In this document: one piece after another, positions 6,446 through 17,248 of the stretch
Numbering within the stretch: position 1 is the first letter of the stretch
Layout: each line of letters begins with the position of its first letter
From: Burkholderiaceae bacterium
GTDB lineage: Bacteria; Pseudomonadota; Gammaproteobacteria; Burkholderiales; Burkholderiaceae_D
DNA length: 64,000 bases
Assembly: GCA_019232795.1 (NCBI GenBank)
Contig: JAFANH010000107.1
Span: forward strand, 1-64,000
Reading direction: 5' to 3'
Translations under genes and position numbers: made by a program
The notes under the pieces: model-generated
The model's database searches: none
What the model was told of the DNA's origin: nothing
What the model saw: only the letters and a program-made list of their open reading frames with translations

Positions 6446-9115
6446 TCAGTTCATGCGAGCGCTTTGCGCGCCGACGAAACTATCGGCTGCCTTGTCCAGC
6501 ATGGTCTTTTCCGCCAGTCGGAAGCGCGCCGTTTCCATGCCGCGCGCGATCTGCGGCGCCATTTCAGCCGGCACGTGGGCCTTGACCCAGGTTTCGAGCT
6601 GATCGAGCGGAACCGAGTTCCAGAAAATCGCGGGCCCGTACTGCGCGACCATGAAAGGACCGTTGGGCTGGAACGGCTCCAGCAGCGCGTCGACGTTGCG
6701 CGTGAACAGCGACCAGGACATCTCGGGATGTTCGTCGTGCAGCCCCATCACCAGATCGAGACGCAACGTTCCCGCCTGCTGCGGTATTTCCGAAGACATG
6801 ACGATAGCTGCAGCCTTGTCGGCCAGCGGCATCGGTCGTACCAGCATCAGCGCCCAATAATAGCGGCGCAGCTCGGTCTCGTTTTTCGCCGACTTGGCAA
6901 TCGCATGCAGCTGCTCGAAGTCGGCGTCGTTGGCGTTGCGCGCGACGATGTTCAGCACCACGCTCTGGTCGTCCGGGGACAGCGTCTTGCGGTCGGCGAC
7001 GAAGCCGGCGAAACGCTTGCGTGCCTCGGCAATCACTTCCTGGTCGCCCCAGGCGCCGAGATCCTCGATCACGGTGCGGCGCAGGTGCTGGATACCCGGT
7101 GTTTCGCCGGATTTTGCATCCCAGCCCAATTGCGTCGCCAAGGGCTTGATGATGGAACGCGCATAAGTCGTGTACGCATCGTGGCCGGGCGTGCCGCGTT
7201 CATCGGTCTCGATGGAGCCGAGTGCCGCGGTGATCTGCTGCCAGGCGCGCAGGTTCTGGTCCGTGCCCATGGCGGAGGCTAGCGCCAGGTAGCTCGGCAG
7301 CTTCTGCAAACCGGCTTCGACAAGGGCCCACTGGTCGTCCAGCAAGGCGATGCGGTCGCCGCTGGCCAGCGTGCCGAAGGCCTTGGTGTTGGTTGCCAGA
7401 GTGGCGTCGTCGTAGGCGACGCGGTAGTAGCCGATCGCATCGGCGTTCAGGTTTAGCGGTTCATCGCAGCGGCCGGCGTCCACGACCTGTCCGTCGTCTG
7501 TAAACAATACTGCTTGGCGGCTGCCGTTGACGCCTGAGCGGATCTGCAGAGGAATGCTCCAATGGGCCGGAGTGGAACTCGTGCCTTGTAGCAGGAAGCG
7601 TTGCTGCGACAGCGTCACCGTGCGCTTGCCGGCGGCGTCGCAGGAAGCTTTCGCGCTCACCAGCGGAAAGCCCGGCTGTGCCGTCCAAGTGGTGGCGATG
7701 GCGCCGACGTCGCGGCCGCTTGCTGCGCCGAGCGCGCTCCACAGGTCGGCGCTGGTGGTGTTAGAGTAGGCGTGCGCCTTCATGTAGCGGCGGATGCCGT
7801 CGCGGAAGGTGTCCGGTCCGAGATAGGCTTCCAGCATGCGCAGTACGGCCTGGCCCTTGTCGTAGGTGATGCTGGGGTCGAAGGCATTGGTGGCTTCGAG
7901 CTCGTCGGTCACGTGCTGCAGGATGGCGTGCGAGGTCGAACGCGCATCGGCGCGCATGGCGTTCTCCTTGCTCGCGTCCTCGCTTTCCCACCAGTGCCAG
8001 TCGGGGTGGCGCAGGTCGGTTTCCTTGGCGGCGCGCCAGGAGGCAAAGCTCTCGTTGAGCCACAGCTCGTCCCACCAGCCCATGGTCACCAGGTCGCCGA
8101 ACCACTGGTGCGCCATTTCGTGTGCCTGTACGCTGAATACCTCCTGGCGGTCACCCATGGTGGAGGACGGCGTCACCAGCAGGATCTGGTCGTTGTAGGT
8201 GATCGCGCCCCAGTTTTCCATGGCGCCACTGAAGCCGCCCGGCACGGCGATCGAATCGAGTTTCGGCAATGGGAAGGCGACGCCGAAATAATCGTTGTAA
8301 TCGGCCAGGATTTGCTTGGCATTGGCCAGCGCTTCGAGGCCGCCCTGTTCCTGTCCCTTGATGGTGACCACGCTGAGCTTGGTGCCGGCGCTTTCGCCGT
8401 CTACGTGGGCAAGATCGCCGGCGGAGAATTCGACCAGGTAGGACGACATTTTCGGCGTACGTGCGAACGCCGTGGTGGCCGACGCACCGTGTACGTCGCG
8501 TTTCGTGACCGGTGTATTGGAATAACTGGTCAAGGCAGCGGGCGTCGTCACGCTGAGCTGGTAGGTGGCGCGGAAAGCCGGTTCGTCCCAACATGGGAAC
8601 ATGCGGCGCGCGTCGGTGGCTTCGAACTGTGTCGACAGCAGCACACCCTTGCCGCCGTCAGGTTTGACGTACTCTTGCGCAAACAGACCGCGCGGTTCGA
8701 CTTCTATCTTGCCCGTGTAAGCGAAGCTGAGCGTGTGGCGGCCCGGCTGCGCGGCTTGCTTGAGCATGACTGTGGTCAATTGCAGCTTGTCGTCGGAGAC
8801 GACGCTCTTGACCGGTTTGCCGTCCAGCATGACCTTGCTCAATTTTTCATTGAGCGAGTTGAACTGGATCTTGTCGGCCGCTTCGGTGAAATTGAGGACG
8901 ATGGATTCGCTGCCCGCAATCTTGTGAGTCTTGGCGTCGGCGCTCAGTGCAATGGTGTAATCAAGCGGCACGACGTTTTTCGGCAAGCGGCCCGGGGTGG
9001 TTGCAAACGAGTAAGGACTGGATGCTGCCGTTGCCTGATCGGCGGCTGCGAAGGCGGCGTGCAAGGGAAAAGCTGCGGCAACTGCGGCACAAAGCGGAAA
9101 CATTCTCATACGCAT
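6446..9115 (-). CDS. M1-family metallo-aminopeptidase, exported
   Basis: 889 aa zinc aminopeptidase of the M1 (APN/ERAP-like) family that removes N-terminal residues from peptides. An N-terminal signal peptide (hydrophobic AAVAAAFPLHAAFAA) predicts export to the periplasm. The substrate motif GAMENWG lies near residue 295, and the zinc site HEMAHQW plus the downstream NESFASW glutamate lies near 330-355. The C-terminal half is an ERAP1_C-like helical domain, so it resembles the eukaryotic-type M1 enzymes rather than cytosolic E. coli PepN. An AGGAG ribosome site precedes the ATG. It appears monocistronic. Confidence 0.92.
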   Translation of the reverse strand: MRMRMFPLCAAVAAAFPLHAAFAAADQATAASSPYSFATTPGRLPKNVVPLDYTIALSADAKTHKIAGSESIVLNFTEAADKIQFNSLNEKLSKVMLDGKPVKSVVSDDKLQLTTVMLKQAAQPGRHTLSFAYTGKIEVEPRGLFAQEYVKPDGGKGVLLSTQFEATDARRMFPCWDEPAFRATYQLSVTTPAALTSYSNTPVTKRDVHGASATTAFARTPKMSSYLVEFSAGDLAHVDGESAGTKLSVVTIKGQEQGGLEALANAKQILADYNDYFGVAFPLPKLDSIAVPGGFSGAMENWGAITYNDQILLVTPSSTMGDRQEVFSVQAHEMAHQWFGDLVTMGWWDELWLNESFASWRAAKETDLRHPDWHWWESEDASKENAMRADARSTSHAILQHVTDELEATNAFDPSITYDKGQAVLRMLEAYLGPDTFRDGIRRYMKAHAYSNTTSADLWSALGAASGRDVGAIATTWTAQPGFPLVSAKASCDAAGKRTVTLSQQRFLLQGTSSTPAHWSIPLQIRSGVNGSRQAVLFTDDGQVVDAGRCDEPLNLNADAIGYYRVAYDDATLATNTKAFGTLASGDRIALLDDQWALVEAGLQKLPSYLALASAMGTDQNLRAWQQITAALGSIETDERGTPGHDAYTTYARSIIKPLATQLGWDAKSGETPGIQHLRRTVIEDLGAWGDQEVIAEARKRFAGFVADRKTLSPDDQSVVLNIVARNANDADFEQLHAIAKSAKNETELRRYYWALMLVRPMPLADKAAAIVMSSEIPQQAGTLRLDLVMGLHDEHPEMSWSLFTRNVDALLEPFQPNGPFMVAQYGPAIFWNSVPLDQLETWVKAHVPAEMAPQIARGMETARFRLAEKTMLDKAADSFVGAQSARMN

Positions 9116-9289
9116 GGGGTTATCTCCTGGAAATATTCTTGTCTATACCCGGTGGAAACAGCGCGCTATGACGCCGTCTCGAATCCGGTGTAGCAGAGAC
9201 ACTATAACCGGCGGTTTGCGGGCGCGTGAGTCTGTGCGACAGACCGCAGATTAATGCGGACGAAATGCGGGATTGCGGGGATAGGTGCG

Positions 9290-10212
9290 TCAGTTCAGCC
9301 GCGCCAGATGACGTCTGACGGAAAACAAGGCACCGAGCAGTCCCAGCGTCGCGCTGAGGGCGAGCAGGATCAGGCTGGCCACCGGCCCCAGAGGCGCGAG
9401 CTGGAACTCGGATGCGTACAGGTGCGCAAAATCGGCGATGGCGTCGTTCATGGGAACGAGCGCCAGCGCCACGGCGCCCAGGGCAACCGCGCCGGCGCAC
9501 AGACCGAGCAACGCGCCGCTATAGTAGAAAGGCCGGCAGATGAATGCGTCGGTGGCGCCGACCAGGCGCGATACCTCGATCTCTTCGCGCTGGGTCAATA
9601 CTTGCAGGCGTATTGTGTTGAAGACCACCACCACGACAACGACGCCCAGCGTCAGACCGAGGAAGAGCAAGGCAAGCTGCAAAATGTTGAGCAGCGCGGC
9701 GAGACGCTTGATCCAGGTCGAGTCGACTTGCACGTTGTCGACGCCGGGCAGGGATTTCAGTTTGGCGGCCAGCGTCTCCACATGCGCCGCTTCGTCGAGC
9801 TTGCGCAGGCCGGCCAATTTGAGCACATAGCTGTCCGGCAAGGGGTTGGCGCCGAGCGTGGCGACGACGTCGCCCAAGCCGCTCCTTGCTTGCAGGGCAT
9901 TGAGCGCTTTTTCGCGCGGAATGAATTCCACGCTTGCGTTGCCTTTGACCTCGCCCGCAATCTTGCGGATATTGGCGGCGAGGGCGGCGGCTTGCTCGCG
10001 CGGCGCATCGGGCGTCATGAAAATGCTGATCTCAGGCTCGACCGAAAGCTGTTCCGACAAGGGGCGCAGGTTTTCGAGCAGGTTCAGGCCGGCGAAAGGC
10101 AAAGCCAGCGCAATGGCAACCACGAAGGTATTGAGCAGGAAGCCGCTACGCGCGCGCAATAGCTGGCGCAATGCGCGGCCGAACGCAAAGCCATGCTGGC
10201 GCAGCAGAGTCA

Positions 10213-10216
<4 letters not shown>
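9290..10216 (-). CDS. ftsX: Cell-division protein FtsX
   Basis: 308 aa permease-like partner of FtsE in the divisome; FtsEX drives peptidoglycan hydrolase activation at the septum. One transmembrane helix near residues 28-50 is followed by a periplasmic domain (about 55-165) and three C-terminal helices, as expected for FtsX. The start codon overlaps the ftsE stop by 4 bp (ATGA), indicating translational coupling. Last gene of the ftsY-ftsE-ftsX operon. Confidence 0.95.
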
Positions 10217-10893
<677 letters not shown>

Positions 10894-10921
10894 CGTATTG
10901 GCAGTTTCTTGGGCAATCTGT

Positions 10922-11929
10922 TCAGTTCAGGATGGCGTCAACGAATTCGACGGCGTTGAACGGCTGTAAATCCTCTATGCTTTCGCCTACGCCGATGAAA
11001 TATACCGGCACCGGGCGGGTTCTGGCAATTGCTGCCAGGATGCCGCCCTTGGCCGTGCCGTCGAGCTTGGTCACCACCAGCCCGGTCAGGCCGAGCGCAT
11101 CGTCGAAAGCCTTGACCTGGGCCAGGGCATTCTGGCCGGTATTGCCGTCTATGATCAGCAGCACGTCGTGCGGCGCGCCTTCCAGGCCCTTGCCGATCAC
11201 ACGCTTGATCTTCTTCAATTCTTCCATCAAATGCAATTGCGTCGGCAGGCGGCCGGCCGTATCGACCATGACCACGTCGACCTTGCGCGCGCGCGCCGAC
11301 TGGATGGCGTCGAAAGCGACGGCAGCAGGATCCCCCGATTCCTGGGCGATCACGGTGACATTGTTGCGCTCGCCCCACACCGCCAATTGCTCGCGCGCAG
11401 CGGCGCGGAAAGTGTCGCCGGCGGCCAGCAGCACCGATTGCCGGTGCGCCTGCATATGCTTGGCCAGCTTGCCTATGGTCGTGGTTTTTCCTGCACCGTT
11501 GACGCCGGCTATCATCATGACTTGCGGCTGATGGCGGCCGAGTTCAAGCGGCTTTTGCAGCGGCGTCAGCAAACCGATCAGCAAGTCGCGCAAGGCGGTC
11601 TTCACTTGCTCGGCTTCGGTCAGCTTTTCCGCTCTGACCTTGTCCTTGAGCGCGTCGAGCAGGTATTGCGTGGCTTCCACGCCGGCATCCGCCATCAGCA
11701 AAGCCGATTCGAGTTCTTCGTACAGTTCGTCGCCGATCTTGGCGCCGACGAAAAGCGTGGTCAGGTTGGAAGAAGTCTTGGCCAGCCCGGCCTTGAGGCG
11801 CGACAGCCAGGAGCCGCGCTGTTCCGTCGGTGGCGTTGGTTCCGCATTCGTTACGGTAACGGGGTCCGTGGCTTGCGCTTCAGTGGGCGCGAGTGCTTCG
11901 GCAGGCTTTTTCTTGAAGAAGCTAAACAT
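10922..11929 (-). CDS. ftsY: Signal recognition particle receptor FtsY
   Basis: 335 aa SRP receptor GTPase that docks ribosome-SRP complexes at the inner membrane. The N-terminal MFSFFKKK is the usual start and lipid-binding segment, so I use the ATG at 11927-11929 rather than an in-frame GTG-type start further upstream. The acidic A-domain is short (about 40 residues). The NG domain carries GVNGAGKTTTIGKLA, DTAGRLPT and TKLDGTAKGG GTPase motifs. First gene of ftsYEX, divergent from rsmD. Confidence 0.97.
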   Translation of the reverse strand: MFSFFKKKPAEALAPTEAQATDPVTVTNAEPTPPTEQRGSWLSRLKAGLAKTSSNLTTLFVGAKIGDELYEELESALLMADAGVEATQYLLDALKDKVRAEKLTEAEQVKTALRDLLIGLLTPLQKPLELGRHQPQVMMIAGVNGAGKTTTIGKLAKHMQAHRQSVLLAAGDTFRAAAREQLAVWGERNNVTVIAQESGDPAAVAFDAIQSARARKVDVVMVDTAGRLPTQLHLMEELKKIKRVIGKGLEGAPHDVLLIIDGNTGQNALAQVKAFDDALGLTGLVVTKLDGTAKGGILAAIARTRPVPVYFIGVGESIEDLQPFNAVEFVDAILN

Positions 11930-12046
11930 CGAAATGGCGGCGAAAAAAAGTGAGGCGCCTGGCCGATGCGAAGGCAAGCCGGGCACGCAATTGGGTAAAA
12001 GAGGGTCGCCGCCATTCTAACAGAGCACGCCAGGCACCCCTTGAAT

Positions 12047-12080
12047 CGCCGTCAATTTTGACGCGGCGGTCGGCTATACT
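12047..12080. promoter_or_regulatory. Palindrome and possible -10 in the ftsY/rsmD divergent gap
   Basis: GTCAATTTTGAC (12051-12062) is an inverted repeat flanked by further complementary CGCC and GGCG. A TATACT hexamer at 12075-12080 could be the -10 of rsmD, 70 bp ahead of its ATG. No well-spaced -35 box is evident, so both assignments are tentative. Confidence 0.3.
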
Positions 12081-12150
12081 GCGCCAATTCCTTGGGTGCG
12101 ATGCCGGTGGCGCGGATCGCCCGACGATCATAAATAGACAAATTGGCACG

Positions 12151-12840
12151 ATGGCTGGATCAGCGAATAAAGCGAACAAAGCGAACAAGAAGCCCGCACA
12201 GGCAGCGCACGGAGCGCGCACTCACCAGGTGCGCATCATAGGCGGGCAGTGGAAGCGTACGCCCTTGACGGTGCTGGACGCCGAAGGCTTGCGCCCGACT
12301 CCGGATCGCGTGCGCGAAACGGTGTTCAACTGGCTCAACCACTTTTTTGACGGTGCGTGGGAGCGCGTGGCATGCCTGGACTTGTTTGCCGGCAGCGGTG
12401 CACTCGGATTCGAAGCGGCCAGCCGCGGCGCGGCGCGCGTCGTCATGGTGGAATCGAACGCGGCTGCGGTGCGCCAGTTGCAGGCCATGCAGGAAAAGCT
12501 CAAGGCGGAGCAAGTGGTCGTGATGCGTGGCGACGCTGTCGCGGCGGCACAGAGCCTGTCATCCGGCGCGGCCGAAGTTGCCCGCAATGGCAATCGGTTC
12601 AACCTGATTTTTCTCGATCCCCCGTATCATCAGGATTGGTTGGCAAAGATGTTGCCGATTTGCGACGGGTTGCTGGTCGAGGGCGGCTTACTGTATGCCG
12701 AGGCTGAACAAGCTTTCGACAACGAGGCTCTGCCAGAGTGGTTGAAGAAAGGACCGAATGAGTGGGAAGTGGTGCGTGCAGGCAAGGCCGGCATGGTCTT
12801 CTATCATTTGCTGCAACGCAAAATAGGGACCTCAAATTAG
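12151..12840 (+). CDS. rsmD: 16S rRNA (guanine966-N2)-methyltransferase RsmD
   Basis: 229 aa SAM-dependent methyltransferase that modifies G966 of 16S rRNA during 30S maturation. VRIIGGQWKR near the N-terminus, the SAM-binding LDLFAGSGALG and the catalytic DPPY (LIFLDPPYHQDW) are present. I choose the ATG at 12151; in-frame upstream sequence is low-complexity and unlike the family. The N-terminus has a Lys/Asn-rich basic tail before the fold. Neighbouring coaD and ferredoxin genes form a common beta-proteobacterial order. Confidence 0.95.
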   Translation: MAGSANKANKANKKPAQAAHGARTHQVRIIGGQWKRTPLTVLDAEGLRPTPDRVRETVFNWLNHFFDGAWERVACLDLFAGSGALGFEAASRGAARVVMVESNAAAVRQLQAMQEKLKAEQVVVMRGDAVAAAQSLSSGAAEVARNGNRFNLIFLDPPYHQDWLAKMLPICDGLLVEGGLLYAEAEQAFDNEALPEWLKKGPNEWEVVRAGKAGMVFYHLLQRKIGTSN

Positions 12841-12847
12841 GGCATAA

Positions 12848-13432
<585 letters not shown>

Positions 13433-13467
13433 GCAAGGTAGGCAGAAGGCAGAGAATAAAGCAGTAA

Positions 13468-13776
<309 letters not shown>

Positions 13777-13812
13777 CTCATGTCACCTACTTAGTTGGAG
13801 TTTCTTCCGCGC

Positions 13813-14931
13813 TCAGTTTTCGCTGACGCACACGCGGTTGCGCCCGCTCTCCTTGGCTTGATACAAGGCCTGGTCGGCTCGGGCAACCAGCCTTTGGCCA
13901 GACGCCTCGGCGGTCTGGTCGGGCTCGCTGCCGCGCAGAGTGGCGACACCTATCGAAGCCGTCACTTGCTTGCTCTGCCCGCCCAGCATGAACGGGCGGC
14001 CGCTGATGCCGGCCCGAACGCGTTCCGCTACCTGGGTGGCGTCGGCCGAGTGCGTGTCGGGCAGCAGCGCCACGAACTCCTCACCGCCGAAACGGCCCAG
14101 CGTATCAGACAGGCGCAGCTCCACCTTGATGCGCGACGCGACTTCGCGCAGAACATCGTCACCGCTTTGGTGGCCGTAGGTATCGTTGATCTTCTTGAAA
14201 TGGTCGATGTCGATATAGATGCAGGACATGACGCCGGCATGGCGGCGCGTACGCACGACTTCCTCGGCCAGGCGCGTGGTGACGTAGCGGCGATTGTTGA
14301 CGCCGGTGAGCGGATCGGTCAGGCCGAGATGCTTGAGGCGCTCGATATTGATGACATTTTCCAGGCAGATTGCGACAATCGACCCCTTGTGCTCGAGGAA
14401 GTCGGTGGCCATGCCGGACTGGAAGCGCGCGCGGTCGAGGCTGCCCAGGCCGAGCAAGCCTATCATCCCGTGATGGCGCCACAGCGGCACGACGGCGACA
14501 CTGGCCGGCGTCAGCACTTGCGCCGGGAACATGTAGCTGTTGCGCTTTTCGTCGAACGGTCCCAGCTCAGGCATCTTCAGGCTGCGCAGGTGGCCGAATT
14601 CGGCGGCATCCTGTGCGAAGAACAAGTTGGGGAAGTCGCTGAGGTCGATGTTCAAGCCTTCCAGGATGCGGCGAACCTCGTACTTCGAGTCGAGCAGCAC
14701 CAGGGTCACGACGTCGAGCTTGGAAGAGGCCGACAAGGCGTCGAAGATGCTCTCTATCAGTTCGCGGAAACTCGAAGCGCTGATGAAGGCCAGGTCGAAC
14801 TCCTGGTGACGGCGCATGATGTCTTCGTTGCGGCGCACCTGCTCGATCAGCGTCGACAATTGCTCGCGCAACTGCAGGTTTTCAGCCTGCAGCTTGGTCG
14901 AGGTCGCGAGCGGTTCCGGGATCGGCTTCAT
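13813..14931 (-). CDS. Diguanylate cyclase with N-terminal DUF484/GAF-like sensor
   Basis: 372 aa predicted cyclic-di-GMP synthase. A short coiled-coil (LQAENLQLREQL) leads into a GAF/DUF484-like sensor domain (about residues 50-200), then a GGDEF domain (about 205-370) with an intact GGEEF active site. There is no EAL domain and no membrane helix, so it is cytosolic. I see no complete RxxD inhibitory site before the GGEEF. Start at 14931 is preferred because a promoter (14954-14982) lies just upstream and would make an upstream TTG start impossible. The signal sensed is unknown. Confidence 0.9.
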   Translation of the reverse strand: MKPIPEPLATSTKLQAENLQLREQLSTLIEQVRRNEDIMRRHQEFDLAFISASSFRELIESIFDALSASSKLDVVTLVLLDSKYEVRRILEGLNIDLSDFPNLFFAQDAAEFGHLRSLKMPELGPFDEKRNSYMFPAQVLTPASVAVVPLWRHHGMIGLLGLGSLDRARFQSGMATDFLEHKGSIVAICLENVINIERLKHLGLTDPLTGVNNRRYVTTRLAEEVVRTRRHAGVMSCIYIDIDHFKKINDTYGHQSGDDVLREVASRIKVELRLSDTLGRFGGEEFVALLPDTHSADATQVAERVRAGISGRPFMLGGQSKQVTASIGVATLRGSEPDQTAEASGQRLVARADQALYQAKESGRNRVCVSEN

Positions 14932-14953
14932 GGGTCGGGAATTTTCCGCATCG

Positions 14954-14982
14954 ATTATAACCGTGCGGAAGCTGGCGACCAA
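14954..14982 (-). promoter_or_regulatory. Sigma70-type promoter of the diguanylate cyclase gene
   Basis: On the minus strand TTGGTC (14977-14982) and TATAAT (14954-14959) are separated by 17 bp. The start of transcription would fall near 14947, giving a leader of about 16 nt before the ATG at 14931. Confidence 0.6.
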
Positions 14983-15000
14983 AGGGCAGCGAAGGATTCG

Positions 15001-15852
15001 CTAGAAAGCGAGTTCCACGGCGCATTCCTGTCCCACTTCGAGCATGGTGCCCGCACCGTCGAGCAGATAGACATTCATGCCGAAAGTGACGGCGCCGTCC
15101 AGCAGGGGATTGGCGCGATAGGTCTGCAGTATGTCGAGCGGGTCGGGGCCGACCAGCCCGGTGGCTTGGTCGATCGAGGGGATAGGGCAACGCGGGCAGG
15201 GCTTGGCTGGGCGCAGCAGCGCATCGCCGATGCGGAGCGTGGCTGCATAGTCTTCTTCAAAGGCTTCTACGCCGTCTATCACCAGGTTGGGGCGGAATCG
15301 GTTCATGGCCAGCGCTGCGCGCCCCTGCGCGGTCAGTCTGTGGTTCAGGTCGGCCAGCGAGGCCTGCGAAATCAGCAGCATGGGGAAGCCGTCGGCGAAC
15401 AGGGTGCGCACTTCGCTGCCTCCGGTCCACTTGACGTTTGCCGCGCGCGCCGATTGTGGCGGGCAGCGTACCAGGCGGCAAGCGGTGCCTAAAGCGCGGG
15501 AAAACCAGGTTGAGACGGATTCTGGGCAATCGTAAGCGGTAACCGTGTCGTCCCAGATGGCGACGGTCGAAGCGGGAGAGTTTTCCGGCAAGGCCGCGAT
15601 CGAAATGGCCAGTGGCGCCATATCCGGCGCATGCACTTCGAGCGTGTCGCCGCGCAGTTGCGGAACGACGCGCGCCATGGCCGGGCATTCGCGTTGCGTG
15701 AGGAACTGGCCGTTGGCATCGACCAGCATCCATTCGCGATCGCGGATGCCCGCGCTCATCAAGCCGAAGGGGGTAACGACTGCGCGCGGCAGCGAAATGC
15801 CTGTGCAGGATTTGATCGGGTATAGACTGAGCTCGGTCAGTACAGGCATCAT
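15001..15852 (-). CDS. MOSC-domain protein with beta-barrel N-terminal domain
   Basis: 283 aa protein of the MOSC (molybdenum cofactor sulfurase C-terminal) superfamily. The N-terminal beta-barrel domain has the usual LYPIKSCTG and REWMLVD features. The MOSC domain contains FRPNLVIDG and the conserved PCPRCPIPSID Cys motif that in this family is linked to cofactor or sulfur handling. Related proteins include YcbX, a Moco-dependent reductase of N-hydroxylated compounds. Its ATG overlaps the stop of the 73-aa gene upstream (ATGA), so the two are coupled. Precise substrate unknown. Confidence 0.85.
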   Translation of the reverse strand: MMPVLTELSLYPIKSCTGISLPRAVVTPFGLMSAGIRDREWMLVDANGQFLTQRECPAMARVVPQLRGDTLEVHAPDMAPLAISIAALPENSPASTVAIWDDTVTAYDCPESVSTWFSRALGTACRLVRCPPQSARAANVKWTGGSEVRTLFADGFPMLLISQASLADLNHRLTAQGRAALAMNRFRPNLVIDGVEAFEEDYAATLRIGDALLRPAKPCPRCPIPSIDQATGLVGPDPLDILQTYRANPLLDGAVTFGMNVYLLDGAGTMLEVGQECAVELAF

Positions 15853-16070
15853 GCGTGATCCAGCCTCATGACTTCGGAATTGTTCGGCCTGGCATGTTCA
15901 TGGAACAGGTCGGCCAGATACAGACCCAATTGATTTTCCTCAATATCATTCGGAATTACAAAATCCGCTGGCCGCTTCACGCCGTTGTCACTGCCATAGT
16001 AGACGCGCCAATCGTTCCCATGTCTTTCCACGATTACAAACATGCCAAACACGTTGAATCGGATTGGCAT
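15849..16070 (-). CDS. Small conserved protein of unknown function (73 aa)
   Basis: 73 aa with a pattern I recall from small beta-proteobacterial proteins of a DUF type (possibly DUF7661): an N-terminal RFNVFGMFVIVER strand pair, WRVYYGSDNG, then FVIPNDIEENQLGLYLADL and a C-terminal FHEHARP helix. No signal peptide, membrane helix or catalytic motif is visible. Its stop overlaps the start of the MOSC gene by 3 bp, which argues for joint expression. I do not assign a function. Confidence 0.75.
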   Translation of the reverse strand: MPIRFNVFGMFVIVERHGNDWRVYYGSDNGVKRPADFVIPNDIEENQLGLYLADLFHEHARPNNSEVMRLDHA

Positions 16071-16100
16071 GTTCTGACCCGCGATTTATAGCGGCGGCGA

Positions 16101-17192
16101 TCAGACGTTGAACAGGAAGTTCAATACGTCGCCGTCCTTGACCACGTATTCCTTGCCTTCGGCGCGCATCTTGCCCGCTTCCTTGGCGCCGTGTTCGCCC
16201 TTGTAGGCGATGAAGTCGTCGAAGGAAATCGTCTGCGCGCGGATGAAGCCGCGTTCGAAGTCGGTGTGGATCACGCCGGCTGCTTGCGGCGCGGTGTCGC
16301 CCTTGTGGATGGTCCAGGCGCGCACTTCCTTGACGCCGGCGGTGAAATAGGTCTGCAGGCCGAGCAGCGTATAGCCGGCGCGGATCAGGCGGTTCAGGCC
16401 CGGTTCTTCCATGCCCATGTCGGCCAGGAAATCGGTCTTGTCGGCGTCGTCAAGGTCGGCGATCTCCGCTTCGATGGCAGCGCAGATGGCGACCACGGGC
16501 GCGTTTTGCGCCTTGGCGTAATCGGTCAGCTGGTCGAGCAGCGGGTTGTTCTCGAAGCCATGGTCGGACACGTTGGCCACATACATGGCCGGCTTGGCCG
16601 TGATCAAGCACAGCGGCTTGATCAAGGCCATTTCTTCGGCATCGAGGCCCAAGGCGCGCACCGGCTCGGCATTGTTCAGGTGAGGCACGATGCGTTCGAG
16701 CAGCGCGACCAGCTTGGCGGCGTCCTTGTCGCCGGAACGGCCTTTCTTGTTTTCGCGGTGGATGGCTTTTTCGACTGCGGCCATGTCGGCCAGCGCCAGT
16801 TCGGTCTGGATCACGGCGATGTCGTCGAGCGGGCTGATGCGGCCGGCTACGTTCACTACGTTCGGGTCTTCGAAGCAGCGCACTACGTTGACGATGGCGT
16901 CGGTTTCGCGGATGTGGGCCAGGAATTGGTTGCCGAGACCTTCACCCTTGGAGGCGCCCGCCACCAGGCCCGCGATGTCGACGAATTCGACCGTGGTCGG
17001 CACGATCTTTTGCGGCTTGACGATCTCGGACAGCGCAGCCAGGCGCGGGTCCGGCACTTCGACGATGCCGACGTTGGGTTCGATGGTGCAGAACGGGTAG
17101 TTCTCGGCGGGAATGCCGGCCTTGGTGAGCGCGTTGAAAAGCGTCGACTTACCGACGTTGGGGAGGCCGACGATGCCGCATTGGAGACTCAT
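16101..17192 (-). CDS. ychF: Redox-regulated ATPase YchF (OLA1 family)
   Basis: 363 aa TRAFAC P-loop protein that binds the ribosome and prefers ATP over [18 protein letters not shown] (Walker A) and [16 protein letters not shown] (switch II) are intact. The G4 position, usually NKxD in GTPases, reads NVSD here (YVANVSD), in keeping with ATP use. A TGS domain lies at the C-terminus ([12 protein letters not shown] onward). Located downstream of pth and the patatin gene on the same strand, the usual pth-ychF neighbourhood. Confidence 0.96.
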   Translation of the reverse strand: MSLQCGIVGLPNVGKSTLFNALTKAGIPAENYPFCTIEPNVGIVEVPDPRLAALSEIVKPQKIVPTTVEFVDIAGLVAGASKGEGLGNQFLAHIRETDAIVNVVRCFEDPNVVNVAGRISPLDDIAVIQTELALADMAAVEKAIHRENKKGRSGDKDAAKLVALLERIVPHLNNAEPVRALGLDAEEMALIKPLCLITAKPAMYVANVSDHGFENNPLLDQLTDYAKAQNAPVVAICAAIEAEIADLDDADKTDFLADMGMEEPGLNRLIRAGYTLLGLQTYFTAGVKEVRAWTIHKGDTAPQAAGVIHTDFERGFIRAQTISFDDFIAYKGEHGAKEAGKMRAEGKEYVVKDGDVLNFLFNV

Positions 17193-17248
17193 GGAATTCT
17201 TTCTGAATCAGATGTTTAATAAGGTGAGATTGTAAACCGTCCGCCGTT

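Noticed and set aside
14931-14982. TTG start at 14982 for the diguanylate cyclase
   Set aside because: The TTG falls in the -35 box of a well-spaced promoter.
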